A stretch of 64,000 bases of DNA from Phoronis australis (Eukaryota > Phoronida > Phoronidae). The position numbers were made by a program, and so were the translations under genes. Within the stretch, counting starts at the first letter, position 1. Each line of letters starts with the position of its first letter. The stretch spans positions 715,116-779,115 of the forward strand of contig NMRA01000092.1 in the NCBI GenBank assembly GCA_002633005.1, in the 5' to 3' direction. This document shows, one piece after another, positions 15,201 to 26,500 of the stretch. The notes under the pieces were generated by a model. It did no database searches. It was given only the letters and a program-made list of their open reading frames with translations, and was not told the DNA's origin.

Positions 15201-16530
15201 GGCCGTGTGAGATGATGATGAATGACACACGTATGTGCACATCACAGTGAATGTCTTGAATGTTGCTTCCTTCTGTTAACTTATGAGAAACCATATTACA
15301 CGATCAATCCACAATACTGCCTCTTGTGGCACTGGGAAAGAATGCAGTTTGTTGCTGAACACTTTCCAAAAATTTTGAGCACTTAATTACCTTACTTCTC
15401 TTAAGGAGAGAAAGACTTGATTGAAAAGTTAACCTGTTTACCTTTAGCAGAAACTTGAATAGTCTCAGCAGGAATGGATGAGTGTCCGTCTCCTCACCGT
15501 TGGCCAACCTGGAGTCTTCGTCAAGTGATGTGGCAAACTTTGCAGCAAACTCGAGCATGCGCTCCACTACAGGCTCTCTATTGAACACGATCATGGCAAA
15601 CTTAAGGTGATGAATGAAGTCCGTCCAAAACTCATCTATAGATACCTGTAACAGTGTTGTGCATATCCACAAAAGTACGTAAAGAGAAAACGGTATTGTG
15701 CTCACAGACTTCCAGGACATCATGTTCATAGTTATGTTGTACTCAATCTAATATCAATCTCTTGGTTTTTGAGTTTCGCAACACTCCCTTGGCTTTAATG
15801 TAGAGGAATATGAGGTAAAATTCACAGAGACTTGCTCAATGTCTTTGTCAACACATGATAAATCAGTCTTGGCTGGCACATGCACAGCATTTTTGGCAGT
15901 TGGGACACGTAGTACTCAGTATGTCATAACTCACAGTCAATAATAACTCTACAGTATGAGCCGAGTGGCCCGTCTCTAGGCCCTTAAAATAGACAAATTG
16001 CATGACATGCATCGAGTGAGTAAATTTATAAATTTATCAAGTGTAGAAGCGACATTACTATGATAAAATATCACACCAATTTTGGACAAAATAGTTGTTA
16101 AATTTTGTTCTTAACTTGCACTTTAATCATTTGCCAAGAGATTCTAGCCACCTGCTTTTGACATTGCTTTGAATACACTGTCAATTTTCAAAATATTGTC
16201 TGTTGGCAGCTATGGTACAGAACTTGAACATGGCAAAGCATCAACATGGTGTCACATACGATTTATGAAAAATCAAGAAAATAAAATTTCACGTGTCAGG
16301 CCTGGGTGAGATTTTACTGAACGCTATTTTCCTACAGTTTAACCACAAGATCTACACTAGAGGATATAAAGGAAAATCAAGACACAGAACCTAAACATAA
16401 AAAATTGTAACCCAGGCCAGTGTCAGCTTACCGAGTTGTAGAGTTTCTTCAAGCTTTTAACCAGCTTTCCATGACTTTGCATGCCTGTCTGGCACTCCTC
16501 AAACACCTGTCTCATAGTGACTGGAGCCAT
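201..16530 (-). CDS. NCAPG: NCAPG, condensin I complex subunit G (18 exons, C-terminal end off the window)
   Basis: Condensin I non-SMC subunit G, a HEAT-repeat protein that binds the kleisin NCAPH and DNA and compacts mitotic chromosomes. I joined exons with GT-AG sites and consistent phases, in transcript order: 16432-16530, 15442-15645, 14815-15043, 13348-13578, 12403-12595, 12018-12167, 11319-11435, 10339-10552, 9533-9709, 8209-8316, 7386-7505, 5982-6080, 5314-5460, 4467-4648, 3619-3790, 2641-2811, 1283-1414, 201-309. They give about 951 residues; human NCAPG, from memory, is about 1,015, so roughly 60 C-terminal residues lie left of base 201. Telling matches to the human protein include VRRAVLSCIA, SIAQRV-like ALTIAQRVQLLQ, GNILELL, NAPSSSPLA, NVAELLV, LLLLWYNPVTE and LRHCLGVFFP. 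HEAT repeats fill exons 1-8, exon 9 is the charged helical segment and exon 13 is acidic. The chosen ATG (16528-16530) lies one base after a good acceptor (AG at 16532-16533), so a 5' UTR exon lies upstream. Exon 17 read without splicing would stop at about 1259; splicing at 1282 into exon 18 keeps the frame. Orthology is by recalled sequence similarity. Confidence 0.93.
1875..2157. mobile_element. Fold-back MITE with about 130-bp arms
   Basis: Bases 1875-2011 and 2032-2157 are near-perfect reverse complements around a loop of about 20 nt. Landmarks are GTAGAATAAATATA against TATATTTATTCTAC, and TGACATCTGATATATGGCG against its complement. It lies in the NCAPG intron between exons 17 and 16, has no coding content, and can form one long hairpin in nuclear RNA. 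Confidence 0.88.
5600..5890 (-). repeat. tRNA-headed SINE, second family, copy 1
   Basis: On the minus strand the element begins with a tRNA-like segment whose B box is GTTCGAATC (complement at 5624-5632). About 290 bp in all aligns with the copy at 8630-8920 through blocks such as AGTATT-TAAGTGTATT, CAGTTTCAGCTAAT or CGATTTCAGATAAT, and AACTTCAAGA. It lies in an NCAPG intron. Confidence 0.65.
6154..6450. repeat. 99-bp tandem repeat, three copies
   Basis: The unit begins CAGTTCACAGCGCTC and starts at 6154, 6253 and 6352. The copies differ at a few sites (CCGGTATAT, CCACTATAT, CCGCTATAT). It lies in the NCAPG intron between exons 12 and 11, starting about 75 bp from exon 12. Confidence 0.93.
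6740..6880. repeat. Dispersed repeat with CATCTACACAATACAAACCA, copy 1
   Basis: The blocks CATCTACACNATACAAACCA and GCCATATTGTG also occur at 14600-14740 and, in part, at 28740-28900. This is a short interspersed family of unknown class, here in an NCAPG intron. Confidence 0.5.
8630..8920 (-). repeat. tRNA-headed SINE, second family, copy 2 (degraded)
   Basis: Same family as 5600-5890, with a decayed B box (ATTTGAACCCATAG region) and the same order of shared blocks through the ATGCATTTCTGGC end. It lies in an NCAPG intron. Confidence 0.6.
9443..9549. repeat. 38-bp direct repeat across the NCAPG exon 9 donor
   Basis: CTCACCTCCCTCACTA… through TGTCCTGACCT occurs at 9443-9480 and 9512-9549 (offset 69). 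In the gene-proximal copy the donor reads GTGAGT; in the other copy the equivalent reads GTGATT, although both keep a further GTGAG. Confidence 0.85.
9533..9709 (-). CDS. NCAPG: NCAPG exon 9, charged helical linker
   Basis: This 59-codon exon is rich in Glu, Gln, Arg and Lys and corresponds to the stretch of human NCAPG with ALENCITLQDFNRA; here the matching piece is ELETCVQQQEFERAAGLK. It probably forms a helical coiled segment between HEAT blocks. I placed the donor at GTGAGT (9532 downward) because it is a strong consensus and leaves phase 0, which the next exon (8209-8316) needs. Reading past it gives 17 more residues and then a stop at 9479-9481. A 38-bp direct repeat (9443-9480 and 9512-9549) overlaps the donor. 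Confidence 0.85.
13915..14105 (+). repeat. tRNA-derived SINE, in an NCAPG intron
   Basis: The head contains CCGTGGTTTGAGCTCC and a B box GGGTTCGAATCC (13972-13983). The tail ACTGGTAGACAATGGAGCAT matches the element at 20411. It lies antisense within the NCAPG intron between exons 4 and 3. Confidence 0.75.
14600..14740. repeat. Dispersed repeat with CATCTACACAATACAAACCA, copy 2
   Basis: Shares TCTACACCATACAAACCATG, CACCTGTCCGCGCCATATTGTG-type ends and nearby A-rich blocks with 6740-6880 and 28740-28900. It ends about 75 bp before NCAPG exon 3. Confidence 0.5.
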
Positions 16531-16699
16531 TCTGTAATGCACAGATTGTCAGTGTCAACAAAAGTCAAAAGCAGACAACACTAGTAACAGTACTGGATCA
16601 TAAGTGAAGGGATGTTCATTCCCTCGGGCATGAGAAGAAAATATTAAAAAATGATGGCATACCTAATTAGCCTTGCAGCGAAAAAATGGATCCCCATTC

Positions 16700-17600
16700 C
16701 CCCTAGCTACATGCCAAACCAAAACAGCTAGAAGAGAAATGAAGCAAGGTATATCTATGGAGAGTTAATTACTGTCATTAACTCGTTAGTTTGTCCTAAA
16801 CTGGTACATTTCTTTGTATCTTTACTGTCACCTTCTCTGGAAGTTATTAAATCCCTGGAGTACAGATGTTTGAAGTTGATTTGACATGATAAACAGGATA
16901 AAATTGTAAGAACCAATGATTCAGGACTTCAACACGATGATTGATATTAAATTTTTATAAAGTCTCATATAAATTTTCGTGATTCACGAGACTTTAGATA
17001 TTTTCTGTTGTAGCAGAAGTAATAGTATGTTTAAAGGCGAAGGCAACCTTTTTCCATGTCATTTTGAGCTAAAATAAGGTTGGTTGGTTATCCTAGACAT
17101 ATTTTTCACTTAATTACAGCTTTTCGTAATTTTATTAATTATTCGTCCGCTTTTCCGGAAGTGACGTTTTAGGAGGCAAGCGCTTCCCGCCAATTTCTTT
17201 TCACATAGTCTGACTGTGAGAGCTGCCGAGTCAGTCATTGTTCTACCTCGGTTGTGTTAAGTTCNCCCCTAGCTACATGCCAAACCAAAACAGCTAGAAG
17301 AGAAATGAAGCAAGGTATATCTATGGAGAGTTAATTACTGTCATTAACTCGTTAGTTTGTCCTAAACTGGTACATTTCTTTGTATCTTTACTGTCACCTT
17401 CTCTGGAAGTTATTAAATCCCTGGAGTACAGATGTTTGAAGTTGATTTGACATGATAAACAGGATAAAATTGTAAGAACCAATGATTCAGGACTTCAACA
17501 CCATGATTGATATTAAATTTTTATAAAGTCTCATTTAAATTTTCGTGATTCACGAGACTTTAGATATTTTCTGTTGTAGCAGAAGTAATAGTATGTTTAA
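16700..17600. repeat. 335-bp near-identical direct duplication around an N (assembly join)
   Basis: Bases 16700-17034 recur at 17266-17600 (offset 566) with only a couple of substitutions. The second copy begins at the base after the N at 17265. The 231 bp between (17035-17265) is therefore present on one contig only and may be an allele-specific insertion or the true flank of the other haplotype. Confidence 0.85.
17184..17194. promoter_or_regulatory. E2F-like site fused to a CCAAT box
   Basis: TTCCCGCCAAT joins an E2F-type core to an NF-Y CCAAT core. Such pairs are common in promoters of mitotic genes, and NCAPG is one. It lies 650 bp upstream of the NCAPG start, in the 231-bp segment that ends at the N. 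The assignment to NCAPG is inference. Confidence 0.35.
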
Positions 17601-17727
17601 GTTATTTTATATTGATTGTAGTGAAGAGGACTTTCTTCATGAACCATTATGGCATAACTGAACTACACTAATTAATAACAGTCTAATTTTTACAGAGCCT
17701 GGTATAAAATGGTGTACCATCGGAGGT

Positions 17728-18519
17728 CCTAAAGTCGTGAGTGCCCTAAAGTCGTGAACCATCTTATTTCCTCTTCTGTGCGGTCCCACGACATCTAGCG
17801 TTGAAGTTCCCAGCGTTCGTCTGCTTACAAACGTCAAACGAGTACCCAGACATGTTGATATTCACAATATGATAATAAACAGTGAGTGAGTGGCTTCTTT
17901 TTTCAAATGTATCTTAAAAACAGAATAGCATATTTCACTAAAACACTTTTTTTGTGCATTTTCAGAATATATTTTCGAAACTAAACATTGTTCAGATTTG
18001 CTCAAACACGTGTTCCAGGGGTAGCTTGAACAATGTATAAAAATGTCCCAGGGTCGATCAATTTTTGTTAAGCCAAAGCAATAAAATACAGAGAGATAAT
18101 TGAAGCTGGGTTCTTAACGTTTTATGTTAACATCCTCATTAAAAACGTCTACGCACATCGAAATTGGGTGCAAAACACATAACAATTTATCTCAATTGAA
18201 ACTGAATTAATAAACAATGCAATGCATTTTTATGTCGTCTACAGTATCTGTAAACACTGTAGTTGATTTGTATGGCCTTACTTTGTGCATTTCTGTCTAA
18301 ACGAAACGGTCACGACTTTAGGGCCTCATTCAAAATGGTCGGCGATATGAGCGACCATTTCAAAACTCTGCTTACGGAGACAAACACGGGTTAAGACTGG
18401 AAAAACACATATATTTGTGAAGGCTGATAAATGTTCATGACATCACATGAGCAGTTGCTAACGGACATTGGGTAGTATGACAATCACCTACTTTTTATGC
18501 TTATATTCACGACTTTAGG
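17728..18519. repeat. 13-bp motif CCTAAAGTCGTGA, two copies in each orientation
   Basis: CCTAAAGTCGTGA occurs at 17728-17740 and 17745-17757, and its exact reverse complement TCACGACTTTAGG at 18310-18322 and 18507-18519. The match extends a few bases for one inverted pair (GCCCTAAAGTCGTGA). The intervening DNA is otherwise not repeated as far as I can see. Confidence 0.85.
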
Positions 18520-18597
18520 TCACCGGAGTCTAATGTCGATGTCATGTTTGCCTCTGGTGGAAAAGTTTTGTCTTATTTATAAGTCTTTTGTGCAACT

Positions 18598-19400
18598 TAT
18601 AGCTCGGTAATTGTTTACAATATGACGACATTGACTTACACATATGATTTTGGTATCATTTGATTCCTTGCAAAGTTATCTTTCCAAAAATACACAGAAA
18701 ATTTTCCTACCCCATTCCCTAAGTGCTTTATCGTGAAATTTTTTTCTCGCACTATTTCCAGGTACTCTGTAGTAATACCGCCAAGTTGAATGGAAGGAGT
18801 CCCCTGGCGGTCAAAAACTGAACTAATCTTCCGCGACTTCTGCAGATGGTCACTTTTCAGAAGTTCAAACTGACCGAGACCCGCCTATCCCCTGCCCCAC
18901 GGCCAGTTACGGTCCCAAGGGTTTGACTTCGATCCTATGGTGACCCTGGTACGCATCTGCTAGCAAGAATCTGCGAAAAAAGTGAAGGTTGTTTTTGAGG
19001 TCCAAATTGGTGAAAAGGGTATCACTTTAGACAATTTCGTGGAAAATGGTCAAATGGTCACAATTGTAAAAAAATTAGGAAAGGTGAAATGCTGCTACTT
19101 GTCCTCCATATTGTGTCAGGAAAACCAGTGGGAATAGGCGCGGGCAAACACCATTCAGAGATGATGCTGTTTCATTCATTAACAACAGGTGACGCTGTAA
19201 TCTTGAGTTGAGCTAACATGGCGGTGTCAAGCGGGAAATAGTGCGAACCGAAATTCGAGGATAAAATACGGAGCACACGCAGTAGGGGAAACATTCATAC
19301 ACTTTTGAAAAAATACCGTTGCGAGGAATCGAACGATACCAAAATCATGTGTAGTGGTCAATGTCATCATATTGTAAACAATACCTATAGCTCTTCTCCA
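18598..19400. mobile_element. Non-autonomous element with about 170-bp inverted repeats
   Basis: Bases 18598-18770 match the reverse complement of 19228-19400 with moderate divergence. Shared blocks are ATTGTTTACAATATGA, ATGATTTTGGTATC and CGCACTATTTCC. The 450-bp interior shows no coding potential. This is the architecture of a fold-back or TIR-type DNA element without transposase. Confidence 0.7.
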
Positions 19401-20410
19401 CCATTCACTTTATTTTTGATCTTCGAGAGAAAATTCGACTGTATTGATTATATTCTCGCACGGTAGGCTAACTCAAACTGAGTCTGAGGCAGTGAGGCCG
19501 AGGGATAACTCGGCTCGGAGTTGGAGCGAAGCTAGGCCGGGGGATACTGACTACTCAAGACAGATTATCGTAAAATACATACGGTGGACTGAGAAATTAG
19601 TAAGAATGTTAGCGGTTTCCAAATATAACTGAATGTTCTTAATGATAAACTAGTTAAAATTTTAGTGCCTCACCTGTCAACACCAATCGTTTCAAAATTT
19701 CCGCCTTTCAAACTGCAAATCTCGAGCAAACGAGATTTTTCGGTAAAACTAAATAACTTATAAAATGAATCTTTTTTAATATTTTGCATTGCTTACTTTT
19801 TACAAAAATTGATACATTAGAATCAAAAGAATTTCTAAAAATAAACTTTGCTTTTTTGGCCTACTTGATTAAAAACATCATCAATGATGAAGACAGCGCC
19901 ATCTAGTAAACAACATTTTTTCTGATCGTCTACATTTGCTTTAGTATGGATTAGCTTGTTCCCAGGTTTATTTCCCCAAATGCGAGAAGCTGTGCCGAGT
20001 TTGATGTAGCAACTTGTATACAGTGTCTGAGAAGTGTGTGTAGTTATTGAAAGAGTAATTAGGCCTACTGGTTGTATTTTTGCTTGTTTTTAGCGGCGAC
20101 TAGTAATGTCACGAGCTAGTGTTTTTTGCAGTGAAGCCGAAGCCGAAGACCGGCTGTTTGGGTGTTAGCTACTCAATCATCCAATCAATTCTCGGCAATT
20201 TTTGTTACAATAATGTATGAGAACTGGGAGAATATCACAATTTTCCAGTTGTACCTTTGTATTATATGCCCAGAAAACGGGCTCACTAAATTGGTTTTCG
20301 TTTTTTGTCAGTGGTAATTACAATATTAGTAATAAGCTATTTTCATGGGGGGAGAGGGTGTAGCGGCTATGTATTATTACCGGGTTGGTTTTAAAAACTG
20401 ATCTTTGAAG

Positions 20411-20545
20411 AGGCAGTGTGGTTCAGTGGTTTGAGTTCCAGACTCCCGTTTCATACCAGGGTTCGAATCCTGGCTTTTACTGGCAGACAATCGAGCATCG
20501 CTCACTTTAACTCTCTTGAGTATTCTAATAATGTTATGAATTTTC
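20411..20545 (+). repeat. tRNA-derived SINE
   Basis: A tRNA-like head with an A-box-like TGGTTCAGTGG and a B box GGTTCGAATCC (about 20460-20470), followed by a tail starting ACTGGCAGACAATCGAGCAT. The tail matches the copy at 13915-14105, so this is a dispersed family and not a tRNA gene. Confidence 0.75.
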
Positions 20546-20589
20546 CAAGTAAAGTTGAATTTGATCAATTACAGTCCTCATCCCTGAGA

Positions 20590-23500
20590 ATGATGTCGGG
20601 CCTGTACCTAGAGCCTCTCTTTCACCATGGTCTGCCTGGCCTGGAGTCCATGGAGTCACTGTTGCAGCAGGTTGAAGATGAACTGGAGACGAACACAAAG
20701 GAGTAAGTAGCAGGCTCGAGTGACAGTTCAGTGGTCAGACCCATAAGTGCCCTGAGTGGACCTATATTTTTGTTGTTATAATTTGTTGCTTATTTAACAA
20801 AAATACTTTGAACAATAAACGCAAGCCCAGAAAATGTGGTGCATTGTTTCTTGGAATGACTGTATAAGCTCTAGGAGTGAATATTTGACCTACTGAAAGT
20901 CACTGGTGAATGGCCAGAGTATTAAGGAGTCTTGTTTCTCAATAACATGACAATGCTGCACATAGTGACTTTGTGGTAACTGAAAAGCAGTAATAAAGAT
21001 ATTGTCGACGTGTTTTAAAATATCACAAAGATGTCTTTGTTTGGACATAAAAGACTGTTACTTATGGATAAAGCTATCATGCTATGTTTTGTAGTTTTCT
21101 ATCACTTGATATCAATGTCAGTGTCCATTCTACTTGCACTTAGGCAGAGTGTTTGATGTGTAAATATAAAAACATTGATCTGTGACTAATAGGGTTGTAG
21201 GAATTTTCACTTGATATCAGTGGTTTGATACGTTTGTTATTTATAGGCTGGAGGAGTGTGTAAATGAGATCTTGAACATAAGCAATGCATTGCCTGGCTC
21301 TAAAAAGTGTCACAGCGCTAAGGTGGCTGTCGAACACATGACAGAACGGAACTTGCTAGAGAAAAACTCATGCTACGACCCTGAGTCTTCTGAAGTGTCA
21401 CGACTTCTTCGTCAAGTGGTAAGTTAGACTTAGCAGTCATCAAACTCTCTGTGAATGATTTGAGGATAATAGTCCCTTGTGGGGGTCCCGCATTTAGGGA
21501 ACGCGTTTTCTTCAGTGAATAACGCATCCAAGTGGTTCTCAAATTTTCGTAACCCTGTAAGTAACTGTTGTCGATTTGAAGGATAATCAGTTGACCTATG
21601 TGTACAGTTGGAAGGTGATTATTTTCTGGCACTTAGTGGAGTTGTGTATTAGTGAGACTTCATGGGTAGTGTATTAGGAGGACTTCTTGCATCTTCTAGT
21701 TACCACAACCAATCTTAATCAAAACACTGGCGCCCATGGTGCCACGTGCTTTTACTACAAAATAAGTTATGTTGACTGGTAGACTTCTTTGAAAATGAAT
21801 AGCAGTGCTAATAGCGAAGCCAAAACATTACCAATTCAACACGCGTCCTATAACAGCACGCCACGTGCTTGTAAGATTGAGAAGGTCAATGGTTTTCTGA
21901 CAAAACTGACAAGGTATAATTAATATTTTGGCGAGGTTATTAGAACTCTTTCACATTTGGGTGTTGGTCAGTGTAAGGGTCAAGAGGTCAGGTGTGTCTG
22001 GCAATGCAGGACTCATGGTCTTAATATGGGATGAGGTGTCTTGATCACTTTGTTGTGTCAGACCTCTTATTGTTGATTTTGCCAGTGTATTACTGTCATT
22101 ATTTGCTGTCACGATAGCAAGCCGTAACGATTGTCCAGTCATTGCGCAATATGTTATATTCCGGAACCCTTCTTGCTAATTTCTATGTAATAAGATTGCA
22201 TCCATGTCGTATCATGTACACATTATTTTCATTGAATAATATAATTAACTCATGATGAAGGCACGCTATTGACTCCATTGGTTATTCTGTACGGTCTGTT
22301 CTCCACCTGTGTCACCTGATTGGAATATTGTGAACTTTTGTTTTTTTGTCTTGAGAATGATTTAGAGACAATAAACCAAAACGTAGTTCAATATGTCGTT
22401 ATTTTCATATGCGCTGAGTTTAAAGTTCGTATTCTGTACTTGTTCTAAACATAGCACATTTTATAGTTAAACACGCAAATGCATTTCATGGTTGTCATTT
22501 CCAAAATGTTCATATTTTGGGATTTTGATCCATGAAACACAACCAGTGTTCTAGTGTGCTGAAGTAAAGGAAGTGGTGTATTTAATTCTAGTTAAATGCG
22601 CTGGACAAGAATCCTGGATGTGAAGAACCACTGCTGGATTCTCTCCTTCAGCTCTCCTCTCGAGAAGGACTCTGCCTACCCATACGTTCAGCCACCACGG
22701 AGCAGCCCATTGAGTCGATGGTGTCGCTCAATGCTGTCATCGATAGCAACGAGCAAGCCAACGAATCTCTGTGGGAAGACATCTGTATACGGTTCCGGCG
22801 TTATTTTATTGATTGTCTCAGCAAGTTGCCTATAAATGGCGACAGTGGTTTGATGAGACTGTCTAGTGACAAGCGATGGCGATATGTCCAGAGTCTGTGT
22901 ACATTGTATCCTTCTTCTGAGGTGTGGGCTCGCTACAGGTCACTGCGCATGCACCAGTTGGATGCCTTTATCAACAAGTTGATGACTGAAAATTCAGCTG
23001 ATGGACAATTCAGCGCACGTCAAGCAGCTGACAATGTTGAGGAAGTCATTAAGACTGTGCAACGGATGCTGGATGAAGATTTCACCGTCCTAAGTTCGGG
23101 GGTGTTCCGTAAATCCGTGGCGACATTTCAAGCTATACAGGAAGTTTACCTAGACCGCATTAGTGATGAACTCACATCGACTGTCGAGAATATTCAAGAT
23201 GCTTCTTCAGGTTCCGAGAAGACATTAACCTCAGCCAACATAACGTTACCGAACTCAGTCAGTGTCCATGGTCCATTTGCCAAGTTGCGTACAAACCTCC
23301 TTACATCCAAGTCAACCAGTCTGGATAGCCTGGTCAACACTGGTGATGCCATATCCCAGAATGCCCTCAGTATCTCTACGTTGGACGCAGTGGTTCAGTT
23401 AGTGAGCTGTGTTATGAGGCTTGACCACCACGTTCATGACCTCCATAGAACCATGATCTGGCATACTGTTGCCAGCAAGAAGAACCAAACTAAAGGTAGG

Positions 23501-26500
23501 GACTCCACTTGTTGACATCAGGTGATGTCGTCGTTGAACTGACTATATCATTGATCAGTGTAGAAATTTTAGTTTTCCATGGTAAGGGAAGACAAATGGA
23601 GTTCACAGAATCTGACTAATTTTCACAGAATTAAGGATTTTGAACGAAGCATTTCTGTAGCATTCACAGTAATTCTAATATTTTTGTATTTTATTACCAG
23701 AAATTGAGAACAAAATCCATAAAATTCAACGTATTCTGGCCACTAATATGAAGATGACTTTGCAGAACATATGTACAAGTAGTATTTCATTCTTTCTGAT
23801 TGTTGCACTGTTTGTTTTCTGTTTTGATAATCAATAAACATGGGGTGTAGCGAATTATGACTAAAATGGAGCTGCAACTGCACTTCAACCCATTCAGTTT
23901 GCCCAGTGGACTTTTTACTCTCATGAAATCTCATAATATTCCTTACCATGATAGTATTCTTTTTCCATTACACGGGAACCATCAGCTACTTATTAAGAAA
24001 ATGCTTCATAATTAATTACTTAATAAAATGCTTCATTTTTTAGCTACCGAAACAAGCCAAAATGAAACTTTAATTGTGAGTAATGATGTGTTAATTATTC
24101 GCTGTCAGGCTGTGTTTGCTGTTACTTAGTAACATGCAAAGGACTAGTCATATAGCAGCTTTCTGCCATAGGAACGGTTTGCGTCACACTCATATCTTTA
24201 GTGGGAATTACAGCTATACTAGGCTAAGCCTGGCGCTGCAACCCTCCCTTAATATTCTAGATGTAATATTTGAATATGTAAAACGTCCATGTTTGATGCT
24301 CTGGCTGGACGCTGTGCGCTTACTGTAATGTAAGGAAATGAAAAATAAGGCCCCAAAACATCTAAGTGTCTAGATTAGCGCAGAGTTCTTAATTGCATTG
24401 AAAAAGTTTAATACCCACAGTATTGCTTGTTGGGCTCAGTGCTGAGGTTCATGGAAAGCTGTTTTTGCTGTAGCATGGTTGGATTTGAACTGTTTTGCCG
24501 TGTTTGATCCATAATGATGCATTTGTATCATTGCTACATCAACAAATGAGTGATTTAGTGACTGGGGCTTGTGCAAATACCTTTTGTGTGTGTGTTTTTC
24601 AAGGCACATACACTCAAACACAGTGAATATACATAATACTAGTGCAACAGAAAGAGTCTCTTCCACAATATCTTGCCTGCAGATAAGTACAAGAACTGCA
24701 GTGTGCCAACTGCCCTCAGTATCAGGAAGGTTGACCTGAGTTCTTTATATGGGTAGCTTGGCATTTATTACATTAGCAATGGCTTCAATAGAAGCCCCAT
24801 AATGAATAACTGTAAACATTCAACACTACTTGTTTAACCCAATTTCAAATCCCAAGTCGGCAAAACAAGGGCAACACCCAACTTTTTTCATACTCGGTCA
24901 TTTTACAATGGACTTTCTGCATGAATGCTATACCTACCTCGCTGCTTAACAGTAATTTGATGACATGACGACCACAAGGAATTTGCTAATGGAGCTAAAT
25001 GTTGTCCGTTTCCATCTTGCAAGATAAGGCATACTCATATGTCACCGCTGTATGAATTGAAAATTGGTATTTGCCTCTGTATCAGCTTTCATGATGCTGA
25101 GCAAAAGAGTGTAGAGAACAAGCCTGATTTTTGTACATGTAAACTGCTGTTGTCTGAAACATTCACCAAACGTGTGATAATACTAATGTGTAGTCAAACA
25201 AGAGCGGTAACCTATGATACATGTTGTTTTCAGGTTTACTGAAGACCAGCGTATCAAAAGACCTGCTATGTCCCCCCACCGTGGCCAGTCCACGCAGCAG
25301 GAGACTGTCTGCTGAGTCCATACAGTCTCACTTTGGCAGCCCTGCAGACATGATAAAGTTTATTGAGGCTCCCGAAGGTAAAAACTGTTTGAAGTTGTTA
25401 TGCAGCTTCCTAATTATTTCTGTGACCTGTGAACATGTTTAGTGCATGCATCATCTGCCACTCAATTGTATTGGACTTTTGTTCTTATGATAGTAAACAC
25501 ATATTAAATAATGCTATTTACAGGCGTTGTGGTTGCCTGCTAGGTTCGGTTCTCCCAAAAGTACAGGAGTATAGTCCACTCACACTGCTTGTTAGAAGAT
25601 GGCCGTCTGGTTAACAAATGTCACATGATTACATTTATGAAGTAAATGCATAAAGATATGACACACTGTCATGCATAGAATCTTTGAATTATTGGTCCAA
25701 ATCATGAATCTTTTACTGGTCTGTGTGCTGTCGTCTAAGACATGATTTCAGCCCAGTAGTAGATGATGTGCTCTTTTTGGCAAAAATTCCCATTCATTCG
25801 CTGTGTTATATGTCATCCGCTGTGTCATATGTCACATTTTAACTTGTTACACAATTTCTTCAGTTGTCGAGAAGCTGCCTCACGAGCACAAACCCAAGTG
25901 GAAATGGCGGCCATGTTTTCGTCCTGTCATTCAGTCTGTGGCCTGTAGTGTAGAGCAGCTGGTGCGTGACACCGTGCAGAGATGTCTGGATGAGGAGCAG
26001 TCTCACTTTGAACAGCATGGCCGTGTCGAAGAAGTGACAGTATGCCCTGACCTTGTTGGGGGACGGCTGGATTATCCACGCAGGATCTCTAAGGTAATGA
26101 GATGGTCAAGATAATAATCATGAGCATAACATTGATAAGAAGTAATTTATACATTTTGCAATTGCATGTAACAAGATGCTAGTGCTGGTTTAGTTGGATT
26201 TTCCTTCTTAATTTTAAATGCAGAATAGCTTTGTAAAGCACATTTAAGTTATGAAATCTTTCACAAGGTATTGCGTTTTTCAAAACCGTTGGCACTCAAG
26301 GTTTAACATTAGCTAGTTTTGTTCCTGTGCACAATTGCCCTCTGCCTCAGAGACCATCAGAATTGGATTGAGAGCCTCTGTGGTGGAGCACATGTGATCT
26401 TGAACCTGTTAAGGTGGCCCCTCCTCTTGTCATGATAGCTGCTGTTGTGTGATCAGGTCTGCCTTTATTGACAAATTTCTTTTCCTCTAGTGTGCCTCGG

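Larger units (their letters stand above)
16532..20574. other. Divergent intergenic region between NCAPG and KIAA0825
   Basis: The two genes are head to head with about 4 kb between their coding starts. Both have an acceptor just before the start codon, so non-coding first exons and promoters should lie here. The region holds the N-linked duplication (16700-17600), the 13-bp motif cluster (17728-18519), a long inverted-repeat element (18598-19400) and a SINE (20411-20545). Possible promoter motifs: TTCCCGCCAAT (E2F plus CCAAT, 17184-17194), AACATGGCGG (YY1-like, 19215-19224) and CAAGCGGGAAA (E2F-like, 19228-19238). I see no other coding region. Confidence 0.6.

Noticed and set aside
201-16530. 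NCAPG2 (condensin II) instead of NCAPG
   Set aside because: Exon-by-exon similarity follows NCAPG throughout (VRRAVLSCIA, NAPSSSPLA, LRHCLGVFFP).
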